From contig NZ_CP059724.1 of NCBI RefSeq assembly GCF_022369515.1, positions 1,116,001-1,180,000 on the forward strand: a stretch of 64,000 nucleotides of DNA, written 5' to 3'. Below the pieces are notes generated by a model, which was not told where the DNA came from, made no database searches, and saw nothing but the letters and a program-made list of their open reading frames with translations. Of this stretch, positions 8,256 to 18,168 are shown in pieces. The translations under genes were made by a program, and so were the position numbers. The stretch's first letter is position 1; every line of letters begins with the position of its first letter. The DNA comes from Paenibacillus sp. 19GGS1-52 (GTDB lineage Bacteria > Bacillota > Bacilli > Paenibacillales > Paenibacillaceae).

Positions 8256-9332
8256 ATGAGTAATGAAGAATTGGATAAGCTTAGAGCTCGTCTGGACGAG
8301 ATTAATGGACAATTGCTGGAGTTAGTATCTGAACGGGCGAAGGTTGTTCAGGAGATCGGAGTTGTTAAAGAGAAGCAGGGTGTGCCTAAATTCGATCCTG
8401 AACGTGAAAAGAAAATGCTTGATAAGCTGGTTGAGAGCAATAAAGGACCCTTCACGAGCGGAACGATACGCAGCCTCTTCAAGCAAATATTCGCAGCTTC
8501 ACTGGATCTGCAGAGTGATGAACATAAGAAGTCACTGCTAGTGGCCCGTAAGAATCATAAGCAAGATACGGTTATAATCCTGCCTGGAGATGTTACAGTC
8601 GGTGGATTATCATCGTTAATGGTGGCAGGACCTTGCTCCGTGGAAAGTGAACTACAGACCCGTACTGTAGCTGCCGCATTGCAAAAGGCTGGCATTCGTG
8701 TAATGCGTGGCGGTGCCTTTAAACCTCGTACTTCGCCTTATGATTTCCAGGGGCTCGGTATGGATGGTCTAAGAATATTGCGGGAAGCTGCGACTGAATA
8801 CGGTTTGCTGACCATCAGTGAAATTGTAGATCCTAGACACATTGATCAGGCCTTGGATTATGTAGATATCGTCCAGATTGGTGCCCGGAATATGCATAAC
8901 TTCGAGCTGCTGAAGGCTGTCGGAGAATTGAATAAACCAGTATTGCTGAAGCGAGGACTCTCGGCTACGCTGGAGGAATTCCTGCATGCGGCTGAGTATA
9001 TTATGTCCCGAGGCAATACTCAGGTTATGCTCATTGAACGAGGTATCCGTACTTACGAGAAATGGACCCGCAATACGCTTGATATCTCCGCTGTACCGAT
9101 TCTGAAGCAGGAGAGCCATCTTCCAGTATTGGTCGATGTTACTCACTCCACAGGCCGCAAGGATATCCTTATCCCTTGTGCCAAAGCCGCATTGGCTGCG
9201 GGAGCCGACGGTATCATGGTTGAAGTTCATCCTGATCCGGCAACCGCGCTGTCAGATGCCGCACAACAGCTGAACATAGAGGAGTTCAATACCTTCTTCG
9301 ACGAGGTAAAGGCTTCAGGCTTGTTCCGGTAA
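8256..9332 (+). CDS. aroF: Bifunctional chorismate mutase / 3-deoxy-7-phosphoheptulonate (DAHP) synthase
   Basis: A 358-residue enzyme for entry into aromatic amino-acid synthesis. The N-terminal ~90 residues are an AroQ-type chorismate mutase ([20 protein letters not shown]). The rest is a KDSA-like (type I beta) DAHP synthase with [40 protein letters not shown] and [12 protein letters not shown]. It condenses erythrose-4-phosphate with phosphoenolpyruvate; the mutase domain usually serves as the feedback sensor for prephenate or chorismate. The start at 8256 is preferred because GAGGGAG lies nine bases upstream; an in-frame ATG at 8232 has none. Expression is controlled by the T-box ahead. 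Confidence 0.96.
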   Translation: MSNEELDKLRARLDEINGQLLELVSERAKVVQEIGVVKEKQGVPKFDPEREKKMLDKLVESNKGPFTSGTIRSLFKQIFAASLDLQSDEHKKSLLVARKNHKQDTVIILPGDVTVGGLSSLMVAGPCSVESELQTRTVAAALQKAGIRVMRGGAFKPRTSPYDFQGLGMDGLRILREAATEYGLLTISEIVDPRHIDQALDYVDIVQIGARNMHNFELLKAVGELNKPVLLKRGLSATLEEFLHAAEYIMSRGNTQVMLIERGIRTYEKWTRNTLDISAVPILKQESHLPVLVDVTHSTGRKDILIPCAKAALAAGADGIMVEVHPDPATALSDAAQQLNIEEFNTFFDEVKASGLFR

Positions 9333-9386
9333 TTTAAATATATCGAATTTGGACGAAATCTGCTGTAAACACTCGATAAGGATGTT

Positions 9387-9400
9387 AATAAGCGCTTACA
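9387..9400. promoter_or_regulatory. Candidate cre (CcpA) site upstream of the SulP gene
   Basis: AATAAGCGCTTACA is the reverse complement of TGTAAGCGCTTATT, a near-perfect catabolite responsive element core. It lies 17 bases upstream of the -35 element. Confidence 0.45.
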
Positions 9401-9416
9401 ATACTCTGTTTACTTT

Positions 9417-9446
9417 TTGTGAAGGCTGGGCTGGGTCATGTACAAT
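9417..9446 (+). promoter_or_regulatory. SigA-type promoter of the SulP gene
   Basis: TTGTGA (9417-9422), an 18-base spacer and TACAAT (9441-9446) lie about 60 bases before the start codon. Confidence 0.5.
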
Positions 9447-9504
9447 TAGAAATATTGGCATTGTTCCGGACCCATGCCTTAACCGATCAGGAGGAAACAC
9501 GATT

Positions 9505-10956
9505 TTGAAGCAGCTCACCTTAAACAATGGGTGGTTTTCTAACACCCGCAGCGATATTTTGTCGGGGATGACGGTGGCCGTTGCACTGATTCCCGAAGCG
9601 ATCGCTTTCTCGATCCTTGCCGGAGTAAGTCCCATGGTGGGCTTATATGCCTCCTTTTGTATTGCCATTATAACAGCGTTTGCCGGTGGCAGACCGGGCA
9701 TGATCTCGGCGGCAACGGGTGCTATGGCGCTGCTGGTTGGCAGCCTTGTGCTGCAGCATGGAATTGAGTATTTGTTCGCAGCTACTGTATTGGCTGGCCT
9801 CATTCAGATCCTGATGGGCACGCTGAAGCTGGGCAGATTTATCACGTTTTTGCCGCAGCCCGTCATGACTGGGTTTGTAAATGCGTTGGCGATTCTTATT
9901 TTCATGGCGCAGCTGACGCATTTTATAGGCCAAGGCTGGATCATGTACGCTCTTGTAGCGCTGACGTTGGCTATTATCTATACGGTTCCGCTGATTACCT
10001 CAGCAGTTCCTTCTGCACTAGTAGCCATTATTATAGTTTCAATACTTACTATTACTCTTCATCTAGATGTGCGAACTGTAGGCGACATGGGCTCGATTAC
10101 GGCATCGCTGCCACTGTTTCATTTGCCACAGCTTCCCTTCACATGGGATACGCTGCTGATCATTTTGCCGTATTCGCTCTCACTAGCTGTAGTTGGGCTG
10201 CTGGAATCGCTGATGACGGCGACGCTGATCGATGATATTACGGGTACTGGAAGCGATAAGAACAGGGAGGCGAAAGGCCAGGGCTTAGCCAATGTGGTCA
10301 CTGGATTCTTCGGAGGAATGGCTGGTTGTGCCATGATTGGCCAATCGATGGTTAATATGAAGTCTGGCGGACGGACTCGTCTGTCCACGTTCGTCTCAGG
10401 CATATTCCTGCTGTTCCTGATTCTTGTGCTTGGGGATGTAGTGAAACAGATTCCGATGGGCGCGCTCGTTGGAGTAATGTTTATGGTGTCTATCAGTACT
10501 TTTGACTGGAGCTCTCTGAGATCGATGCTCCGCATTCCGTTAAGCGACGTACTGGTTATGCTTGTTACGGTGGTCACCGTTGTTGCTACGGATAACCTGT
10601 CTATCGGTGTACTATTTGGCGTATTGCTGAGTGCCCTATCGTTTGCCTGGAAAATAGCTTCTATTCGCTTAACTGCGCAGGTAACGGGTAATTCAACAAC
10701 CTATACCGTTACTGGCCAGCTGTTTTTCGGCACGACGAGCCACTTTTTTCATGAATTCGCCTATGATAGCGACCCGGAGCAGGTGATCATTGACTTCACC
10801 CATTCGCATGTGTGGGATCAGTCAGCGGTGAATGCGATTGCCAAGACGATTAGCAAGTACGCTCAACTCGACAAAAAAGTAACTATAACTGGGCTGAATG
10901 AAGAAAGCTCGCGCCTGGTTAAGCGGGTTGGGTTATCCTTATCAGGTGGACATTAA
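9505..10956 (+). CDS. SulP (SLC26) family anion permease with STAS domain
   Basis: A 483-residue permease with about 12 hydrophobic segments and a C-terminal STAS domain (roughly residues 395-483, containing [19 protein letters not shown]). The SulP core signature is visible near the start ([28 protein letters not shown], abbreviated pattern [10 protein letters not shown]). Family members carry sulfate, bicarbonate or other small anions, so the substrate here is unknown. Translation most likely starts at TTG 9505, which follows AGGAGG. The frame extends upstream to 9349 through promoter sequence and is not coding there. Sulfur use is suggested by metY downstream but is not proven. Confidence 0.9.
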   Translation: MKQLTLNNGWFSNTRSDILSGMTVAVALIPEAIAFSILAGVSPMVGLYASFCIAIITAFAGGRPGMISAATGAMALLVGSLVLQHGIEYLFAATVLAGLIQILMGTLKLGRFITFLPQPVMTGFVNALAILIFMAQLTHFIGQGWIMYALVALTLAIIYTVPLITSAVPSALVAIIIVSILTITLHLDVRTVGDMGSITASLPLFHLPQLPFTWDTLLIILPYSLSLAVVGLLESLMTATLIDDITGTGSDKNREAKGQGLANVVTGFFGGMAGCAMIGQSMVNMKSGGRTRLSTFVSGIFLLFLILVLGDVVKQIPMGALVGVMFMVSISTFDWSSLRSMLRIPLSDVLVMLVTVVTVVATDNLSIGVLFGVLLSALSFAWKIASIRLTAQVTGNSTTYTVTGQLFFGTTSHFFHEFAYDSDPEQVIIDFTHSHVWDQSAVNAIAKTISKYAQLDKKVTITGLNEESSRLVKRVGLSLSGGH

Positions 10957-10985
10957 TCTGGAATTATAATTGAGAGTTATATCAT

Positions 10986-11027
10986 AAAGAGCAGCTCTTC
11001 CCTTATGGGCGGGTTGCTCTTTTTTTG
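10986..11027 (+). terminator. Rho-independent terminator after the SulP gene
   Basis: AAAGAGCA..(C) pairs with (G)TTGCTCTTT and is followed by seven T residues. Confidence 0.85.
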
Positions 11028-11161
11028 GCATCGAGCCTGCCCTTCAGCAAGGACAATCCGTCTAAGAAAAAGGCGGTTTCTATGCGACCCTGAAACCCTG
11101 CCATCCGTATAAAAGGTTCATAAGGGAAATTATCTAAAATTGTGAAAGGGGTCAGAACCCA

Positions 11162-11992
11162 ATGGAAATTAACCCGAATATGAAGCCTTTGCATCCCCGA
11201 AGAATAATTAGCTGGGTTGCGGCAGGGCTAATTGTATTGTTGATCGGAGGGAATTCATTCGCATCAGTAGAATACGGTCATATCGGATTGTACAAAACTT
11301 TCGGTAAGTTGAATAACAATATGTTATCTCCGGGCATTCATTTCAAAATACCGTTCTTCCAGTCTGTAATTCAGGTTAACACGCAGGTAACGAAGGCGGA
11401 GACAGACACATCAGCATCTTCGAAGGATTTGCAACCCGTCTCAACCCATGTGGCGGTCAATTATTCCGTTAATAAAGCCTCTGCTTATAATCTGATGAAT
11501 AATATCGGAGGTAATTTCGATACGGTAATTATTAATCCAGCTACTCAGGAAATTGTGAAGGAAGTGACCGCTAAATACCCGGCGGAAGATTTGATTACGC
11601 GGCGTGATGTAGTGGCGGGTGAGATTAGTCAGCTTCTGACTGCCCGGCTGGCAAAATATGATCTGGTCGTGAATGATATTAACATTGTTAACTTTAAATT
11701 CTCGGAGGCCTTCAACCAGTCGATTGAAGCCAAACAGGTAGCCCAACAGCAAGCGCTCAAGGCGGAGAATGACCTGCGACGAATCGAAATTGAAGCCAAG
11801 CAAAAGGTCGCGCAAGCCCAGGCAGAAGCGGAATCACTAAGGCTCAAGAAGCAGGAGGTTACAGCAGAACTGATTCAGCTGAAGCAAATTGAGGTGCAGG
11901 AGAAAGCGCTGGAGAAATGGAACGGAGTGCTGCCGACAGTGACAGGTGGAGCCACTCCATTCGTGGATATTCAAGCGCTGACTCAGAAATAA
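11162..11992 (+). CDS. Prohibitin-like SPFH/Band 7 membrane protein
   Basis: A 276-residue protein with a single N-terminal membrane anchor (about residues 16-36) and an SPFH/prohibitin domain: VEYGHIGLYKTFGKLNNNMLSPGIHFKIPF, in abbreviated form GHIGLYKTFG and PGIHFKIPF. A charged alpha-helical coiled coil follows from about residue 180 (QQQALKAENDLRRIEIEAK). Such proteins form membrane scaffolds or rings that organise or chaperone membrane proteins. The start ATG follows GAAAGGGG. The gene stands alone between two terminator-like hairpins, and its partner is not evident. Confidence 0.9.
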   Translation: MEINPNMKPLHPRRIISWVAAGLIVLLIGGNSFASVEYGHIGLYKTFGKLNNNMLSPGIHFKIPFFQSVIQVNTQVTKAETDTSASSKDLQPVSTHVAVNYSVNKASAYNLMNNIGGNFDTVIINPATQEIVKEVTAKYPAEDLITRRDVVAGEISQLLTARLAKYDLVVNDINIVNFKFSEAFNQSIEAKQVAQQQALKAENDLRRIEIEAKQKVAQAQAEAESLRLKKQEVTAELIQLKQIEVQEKALEKWNGVLPTVTGGATPFVDIQALTQK

Positions 11993-12024
11993 AATAGGAA
12001 TAGAGATGTTGTCTCAATAGATGC

Positions 12025-12053
12025 AGAACCCTGACTTTTCAAGTCAGGGTTCT
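12025..12053 (+). terminator. Perfect hairpin after the prohibitin-like gene
   Basis: AGAACCCTGACTT (12025-12037) and its exact complement (12041-12053) form a 13-bp stem with a three-base loop. The following ATTGG is a poor U-tract, so it may act mainly as an mRNA end-protecting hairpin. Confidence 0.6.
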
Positions 12054-12112
12054 ATTGGTATGATTACAGAGAATGAAAGCAGAAACCAGCCCAAATTATG
12101 GAGGAATTAACA

Positions 12113-12790
12113 ATGAGTGAAAATACACTATCCCGGAGTATTGACCATACGCTGCTTAAAGCGGATGCACGTAAAGAAGACATCATCAAATTGGCAGAAG
12201 AGGCCAAAACGTATAAATTTGCCTCTGTCTGTGTAAATCCGGCATGGGTGGCGGTTGCCTATGAAGTATTGAAGGATACCCCTGAAGTTAAGGTATGTAC
12301 AGTGATTGGTTTCCCACTAGGCTCATCTACCACTGAAACAAAGGCGTTTGAAACAACCAATGCGATTGCTAACGGTGCAGGAGAAGTTGATATGGTTATT
12401 AACATCGGCGCTTTGAAGGATGGCAACAATGAACTGGTTAAAAGCGACATCGCTGCAGTTGTAGAAGCAGCCCGTGGTAAAGCACTGACAAAGGTCATTA
12501 TTGAGACCTGTCTGCTGACTGAAGAAGAGAAGATTCGTGCCTGCAAGCTGTCAGTCGAAGCTGGCGCAGACTTTGTGAAGACTTCAACCGGTTTCTCTAC
12601 AGGTGGTGCAACGAAAGAAGATATCGCCTTGATGCGTGCGACAGTGGGTCCTACTATCGGTGTTAAGGCTTCCGGTGGTGTACGCAGTGCAGAGGATGCA
12701 CTGGTAATGATCGGGGCAGGTGCAAGCCGCATTGGGACAAGCGGTGGTGTAGCTATCGCCAAAGGTGAACAAAGCCAGAGCAGTTACTAA
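12113..12790 (+). CDS. deoC: Deoxyribose-phosphate aldolase
   Basis: A 225-residue class I aldolase that cleaves 2-deoxyribose-5-phosphate to glyceraldehyde-3-phosphate and acetaldehyde. Its TIM-barrel motifs are all present: [35 protein letters not shown], and the Schiff-base lysine in [17 protein letters not shown] (Lys156). The length is normal for the family. The start ATG at 12113 lies eight bases after GGAGG; the upstream ATG at 12098 overlaps that site and is rejected. It is alone here, separate from other nucleoside-use genes. Confidence 0.96.
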   Translation: MSENTLSRSIDHTLLKADARKEDIIKLAEEAKTYKFASVCVNPAWVAVAYEVLKDTPEVKVCTVIGFPLGSSTTETKAFETTNAIANGAGEVDMVINIGALKDGNNELVKSDIAAVVEAARGKALTKVIIETCLLTEEEKIRACKLSVEAGADFVKTSTGFSTGGATKEDIALMRATVGPTIGVKASGGVRSAEDALVMIGAGASRIGTSGGVAIAKGEQSQSSY

Positions 12791-12811
12791 ACAAAAATAA
12801 GTTAATCCGAT

Positions 12812-12849
12812 GCGGTGGGGACGAATATGATGTTCCCACTGCTTTTTTT
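12812..12849 (+). terminator. Rho-independent terminator after deoC
   Basis: GCGGTGGG.AC pairs with GT.CCCACTGC around a nine-base loop and is followed by seven T residues. Confidence 0.88.
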
Positions 12850-12911
12850 CTAAAAATAAAAGAACATAAAGGTTATAAGATATTCTAAATTCACACAATT
12901 ACAGCCAATAC

Positions 12912-12924
12912 TGTAAGCGCTTCA
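12912..12924. promoter_or_regulatory. Candidate cre site upstream of metY
   Basis: TGTAAGCGCTTCA matches the cre core, about 160 bases before metY. The intergenic stretch has no SAM riboswitch motifs, so this is the only regulatory candidate seen. Confidence 0.3.
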
Positions 12925-13068
12925 AATGTTTCTTGTTGTTCTGGCCTGCTTGTTTTAAATAAATATAACAATTCACACTGGAATAATGAGAATTTATCTT
13001 TCCAAATGGCCTAGTTTGTGAGAGAATGGTTACAATTCTTGGATGTCAAAGATTGCTATTATTCATAA

Positions 13069-14376
<1,308 letters not shown>

Positions 14377-14395
14377 TAGAATCATAACATTGAGG

Positions 14396-14441
14396 AAAGG
14401 CATCTCTCGTTTGTGTGAAAGCGCAGCGGGGATGCCTTTTT
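14396..14441 (+). terminator. Rho-independent terminator after metY
   Basis: AAAGGCATC pairs with GATGCCTTT and is followed by T residues; the loop of about 26 bases is large. Confidence 0.7.
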
Positions 14442-14590
14442 GAGGTTAGAGCATCACTCATTTGATACCGCTTGCATATTTCTGCCGCAATCCCCGTATT
14501 TATAAACGAAGCTTTATAAATGCCGCTGACATTGTATTCTCTAAATGTAGCAGGCGGCAGGAATCCAAAGCCAAAAAGGTGGGTGCGGAG

Positions 14591-15649
14591 ATGAAGGGTG
14601 AACGTCAGCAGGATGGTTTATGGGGCAATGAAGAGCGCTCGTTAAAGTATACCATTGGTGATCGGGCAGCAGGGGTGGAGTTGAGCCAATCTAGCTCAGT
14701 GGCTTCAGCCGCGGCAGAATTTATCATCACCGGAGGGCAATACTGGGAAGCAACGGGACAGATGAAACGTACTTATGTTAACCATGCCGCAGCGGAGCCG
14801 GCATTTCTGGTGCTGCGTGAAGGACGGGAAGACGGCCCTACCCCTCGGGCGGAGAGTGGATTCCCCGCTGGCCCTTGTCTGGTGCGAAGCGAGGAATGGC
14901 TGCGCACTCCAGAGCTTGCCACCCTTATGGAGAGCTGGTTAGCCAGTGAAGACGAAAGGCAGGCCGAACGGGTTCTGCAGCGGATTTATTATCGGCTGCG
15001 GGCTGAAGCAGCGGCGCTGCTTGAATCTCCGGAGGGTGACTGGGCAGTCGTCACCCTGCTGTTTACGCCGGAGCTGGCTGCGCAGCCGGCAAGGCTTGCT
15101 GCGCTTCAGGATGCACAGCTGGAAGCGCTGTTCACCGAGCTTACGGAGAGCCTGCGGCGTGGTGGCGACAGCCGCCTCGACCTGGTGGCTCCCTATCCCG
15201 CCAGCGCAGCCGAATTCGCGGATTCCCGCGAATTCATCGAAGAGGTGGCCGAACAGACGCTCGGCCACGCTTATGCGGCGACGTGCCGCATCGGGGCGCT
15301 GATCGCCCCCGATGTCCAGCACGCCACCGCCGGGGAAATCGCGCGCATCGCCGATTTCCTTGTGCTGGACGGCGCGGCGGGCGAGCCCGCGCCGGAGGAC
15401 ACCGCCGCAGAGGGCTTCGCCCAGGCGGCGGGCGATATCCTGGCCGCCGTGCGACGCGTGAAGCCGGCGGCGATCCTGCTCGCCGCGGGGGCACCGGCGG
15501 CAGTGGCTTTGGCCGATCTGTACCTCCTCGGCCTGAATGGGATCTTTTGCAGCGCCGCTCAGCGGACCGAAGCCCTGCTTAGAGCTGCTTGCCTGATCTG
15601 GATAGCCCGGCAGGATGGCGTGGATTCAGGCGCTAGCAGTAGACAATGA
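14591..15649 (+). CDS. Orphan protein resembling the PEP-binding barrel of pyruvate phosphate dikinase
   Basis: A 352-residue protein of unknown function. From about residue 180 the order of motifs follows the C-terminal TIM barrel of PPDK/PTS enzyme I: LDLVAPYPASAAEF, EEVAEQTLG, then CRIGALIAPDVQHATAGEIARIADFLVLDG, where PPDK has VGTMIEIPRAALTADEIA and ADFFSFG, and finally GLNGIFCSAAQRTEALLRAA. No His domain or ATP-grasp domain is present, so it is not a working dikinase. The start ATG follows AGGTGG by about eight bases. Its middle (15250-15550) is extremely GC-rich compared with its neighbours. The similarity is by eye and remote. Confidence 0.7.
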   Translation: MKGERQQDGLWGNEERSLKYTIGDRAAGVELSQSSSVASAAAEFIITGGQYWEATGQMKRTYVNHAAAEPAFLVLREGREDGPTPRAESGFPAGPCLVRSEEWLRTPELATLMESWLASEDERQAERVLQRIYYRLRAEAAALLESPEGDWAVVTLLFTPELAAQPARLAALQDAQLEALFTELTESLRRGGDSRLDLVAPYPASAAEFADSREFIEEVAEQTLGHAYAATCRIGALIAPDVQHATAGEIARIADFLVLDGAAGEPAPEDTAAEGFAQAAGDILAAVRRVKPAAILLAAGAPAAVALADLYLLGLNGIFCSAAQRTEALLRAACLIWIARQDGVDSGASSRQ

Positions 15650-15690
15650 CAGCTGCTTTTTGTAAGTTCTGCTATCGTTCTGCTATTCAA

Positions 15691-15784
15691 TAATACTATC
15701 TATAGGTTTCACCCGATAACTTATGCTTATATTTCTCGAAGAAACGGATACCGTCCATAATAGGACGGTATCCGTTTCTTCTTG
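15691..15784 (+). repeat. 98-bp structured intergenic repeat, copy B
   Basis: The 5' arm is degenerate, but the 3' half is a perfect palindrome: AAGAAACGGATACCGTCC and its exact complement flank a six-base ATAATA loop. This makes it the best-paired copy in the window. Confidence 0.88.
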
Positions 15785-16243
15785 TATTCGGGAGTTGTCC
15801 AGCGGCACACCCATAAAGGCCTCAGTTGATGGCGGACCCCAGTTCTGTTATTTGTAATCGGTTATCCCTCTGAGGAGAATTGGCGGATTCCAGTTCCAAT
15901 TTTCTATGAATAACGGATTCTCAGTCCGCGAAAACGCGAAATTCGAGAATTTCACGAAATCAGCGTCTGCTGTGTCCATCGCCAGCCTTTTTTATTTTTC
16001 TTACATAATTCTGTCATAATCCTGTCATAATTCAACTAGATTTCTATTCTAGACTGAATTTAGAAAGCAGACAGGAGCTTTGGTATGTCCAGAATTTTAA
16101 TTGCGAACTAACGCTGCGGTCATGGATGGTAATAATATCGGGTAAGTTCAAAAATCGTTTCCGCGATAATCGTATTACGACGCTGTAAGAGGGCGTGGAT
16201 CAGGATGATAGATAATTGATTTGAATTTGAGGAGTGGGAAAGT
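15785..16243 (+). other. Intergenic region upstream of the first chemoreceptor
   Basis: No convincing gene. A minicistron-like stretch at 16085-16111 (AGGAG, then ATG and nine codons reading MSRILIAN plus stop) is visible. The part from 15986 on matches the region ahead of the second chemoreceptor. The rest shows nothing I recognise. Confidence 0.5.
15986..16076 (+). repeat. Duplicated upstream region, copy 1
   Basis: It begins with CTTTTTTATTTTTCTTACAT and ends with TTTAGAAAGCAGA. The same stretch occurs at 18015-18098 before the second chemoreceptor. The shared AAAGCAGA(C/T)AG follows a TAGA/TAAA box by 13 bases, faintly resembling a SigD (motility) promoter with a short spacer. Confidence 0.7.
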
Positions 16244-17956
16244 ATGAAATGGTTCAATAATATGAAAATGATCCAAAAATTGTTGTCGTCTTTTCTTGTG
16301 GTTTCTCTGTTTATTGGTATCGTTGGAGTTATCGGGATCATTAATATGAAAAATATAAATAAGAGTACAGATGAAATTTATAATTTCGATTTGATAGGTG
16401 TTAAAAGTGCTACTAGCATTAAGGTCAATTTGTTAGAAATTAGAGGCAGCATGCTTTTAAGTATTGATCCTACCCAAAAAGCTGATTTACAAGCAAATAA
16501 AAAAAGTATTGAAGATATGCAACTTGGGATAGATTTGCTCATTAAAGAATATAAGACTACGATTACAACCGATTTAGATGAGCAACAATTTGCGGAATTC
16601 GAAAAATTACTTGTGTCTTATATTACAAGCAGAACAGAAATTATCAAACAAGTTGATGCCGGGGATTATGGTAAAGCAAATGAGCTATATCTAGCGATGT
16701 CAGATATTAGGGTTAAAATGATTGCGGTTCTGGACAAGGAGATTAAGCTATCCACTGATATGGCCAAAATCGATTTTGACGATAGTAATGTATCCTATAA
16801 TAAAGCCTTTACGCAAATTGTAGTAATCATTGCTCTGGGATTAATGATTGCTATTGCCTTAGGCTTAGCTATCTCTATCACCATCTCGAAGTCGTTAAAG
16901 AAAGTGTTAATCGTTGCTGAAGCCCTTGAAGCAAATGATTTAACCCATACCGTGAATATTGATTCAAATGATGAGATTGGTAGTTTAGCGAAAGCTCTAA
17001 ACAAATCTATAACGAGTCTGAAAAAAGTGATTGCAGAAATCGCAGACAGTGCTACTGATATTAGCGCCACAAGTGAAGAGTTATTTGCTACAACCGAAGA
17101 AATCTCGGCGAAGATGGAGATGGTAGATGATGCAGTAAGACAAGTATCTTTAGGAGCCGTGCAATTAAGTGCCACCACAGAGGAAGTCAATGCGACTACA
17201 GAAAGTATTGCCGAAAATGTGGCTAACGTAACAGAAAGAGCACGTAAAGGAAATGAGATTGCCAAAAATATCGAGGTCAATGCCAGACAAGTGAGAATAA
17301 ATGCCGAAACCAGCTCTAAGACTGCAAATGAATTGTATTTTGAAAAGCAGGTCAGTATCCTAAAAGCAATTGAAGAAGGTGCGGTGGTTAACGAGGTTAA
17401 GATCATGGCCGATGAAATCGAAAATATCGCCAGTCAGACTAATCTGCTCGCCCTGAATGCAGCTATTGAAGCCGCAAGAGCAGGCGAACACGGTAGAGGA
17501 TTCGCAGTCGTGGCTGATGAAGTTCGGAAATTAGCTGAAAAATCTTCTTCTACAGTCAAGAGTATCCAAGAGGTAACGGGACGAGTGCAGCAAGCCTTTA
17601 ACAATCTTTCGAGTAATGCGCAGGATGTTTTAGGCTTTATTGATGATAAAGTTAAACCGGATTATGATGCCTTTGTAGATACAGGCAAGCAATATGGTGA
17701 GGACGCGGTAGAGTTCAATACACTATCCTCGGATATTGGGGATTCGATGCACACCGTCAATTTAACGATCAATGAAATTCAACATGCCATTGCGAATGTA
17801 TCAGCGACAGCAGAGCAATCCGTGGCTAGCTCACAGGAGATATTGGCAAGTGTGAATGAATCGGTTATGGCCATTCAAGATATTACCAAGGCTTCACAGA
17901 GTCAAGCTATTCTTGCAGAGAATCTGAATACTATGGTTAAGCAGTTTAAATTGTGA
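16244..17956 (+). CDS. Methyl-accepting chemotaxis protein, first of a tandem pair
   Basis: A 570-residue membrane chemoreceptor. TM1 (about 11-31) and TM2 (about 186-208) bracket a four-helix-bundle sensor domain. A HAMP domain (about 209-262) and a long cytoplasmic signalling hairpin follow, with the conserved tip [40 protein letters not shown] that contacts CheA/CheW (abbreviated here as [16 protein letters not shown]). The start ATG follows GAGGAGTGGGAAAGT. The ligand is unknown. The neighbouring gene is a close paralogue: signalling halves are nearly identical, sensor domains differ. Confidence 0.94.
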   Translation: MKWFNNMKMIQKLLSSFLVVSLFIGIVGVIGIINMKNINKSTDEIYNFDLIGVKSATSIKVNLLEIRGSMLLSIDPTQKADLQANKKSIEDMQLGIDLLIKEYKTTITTDLDEQQFAEFEKLLVSYITSRTEIIKQVDAGDYGKANELYLAMSDIRVKMIAVLDKEIKLSTDMAKIDFDDSNVSYNKAFTQIVVIIALGLMIAIALGLAISITISKSLKKVLIVAEALEANDLTHTVNIDSNDEIGSLAKALNKSITSLKKVIAEIADSATDISATSEELFATTEEISAKMEMVDDAVRQVSLGAVQLSATTEEVNATTESIAENVANVTERARKGNEIAKNIEVNARQVRINAETSSKTANELYFEKQVSILKAIEEGAVVNEVKIMADEIENIASQTNLLALNAAIEAARAGEHGRGFAVVADEVRKLAEKSSSTVKSIQEVTGRVQQAFNNLSSNAQDVLGFIDDKVKPDYDAFVDTGKQYGEDAVEFNTLSSDIGDSMHTVNLTINEIQHAIANVSATAEQSVASSQEILASVNESVMAIQDITKASQSQAILAENLNTMVKQFKL

Positions 17957-17992
17957 ATGTTGTTGGTGCTTTGCTTTTCAATCACTCCATCC

Positions 17993-18026
17993 GCCTGAAC
18001 CCGTAATCGAGGTTCAGGCTTTTTTA
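17993..18026 (+). terminator. Rho-independent terminator after the first chemoreceptor
   Basis: GCCTGAACC (17993-18001) and GGTTCAGGC (18011-18019) form a perfect 9-bp stem followed by TTTTTT. The T-tract is also the start of the duplicated upstream region. Confidence 0.9.
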
Positions 18027-18098
18027 TTTTTCTTACATAAATCTATCATAATCCTACTAGGATTCTCTTCTAAACTAACTTTAGAAAGCAGATAGGGA
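18015..18098 (+). repeat. Duplicated upstream region, copy 2
   Basis: Counterpart of 15986-16076. The copy includes the 3' arm and T-tract of the preceding terminator, indicating that the duplicated unit was a whole gene plus its terminator. Confidence 0.7.
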
Positions 18099-18168
18099 CG
18101 TTGAAATTAGAGATTTACAATTACTTTGGAAATTTCAGAATGATCTTAAACTTGAGGAGTGGAAAATG

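Noticed and set aside
15234..15582. Overlapping frames of 86-118 residues on both strands in the GC-rich patch
   Set aside because: High GC content suppresses stop codons; they are Arg/Pro/Gly-rich shadow frames of the PPDK-like gene.
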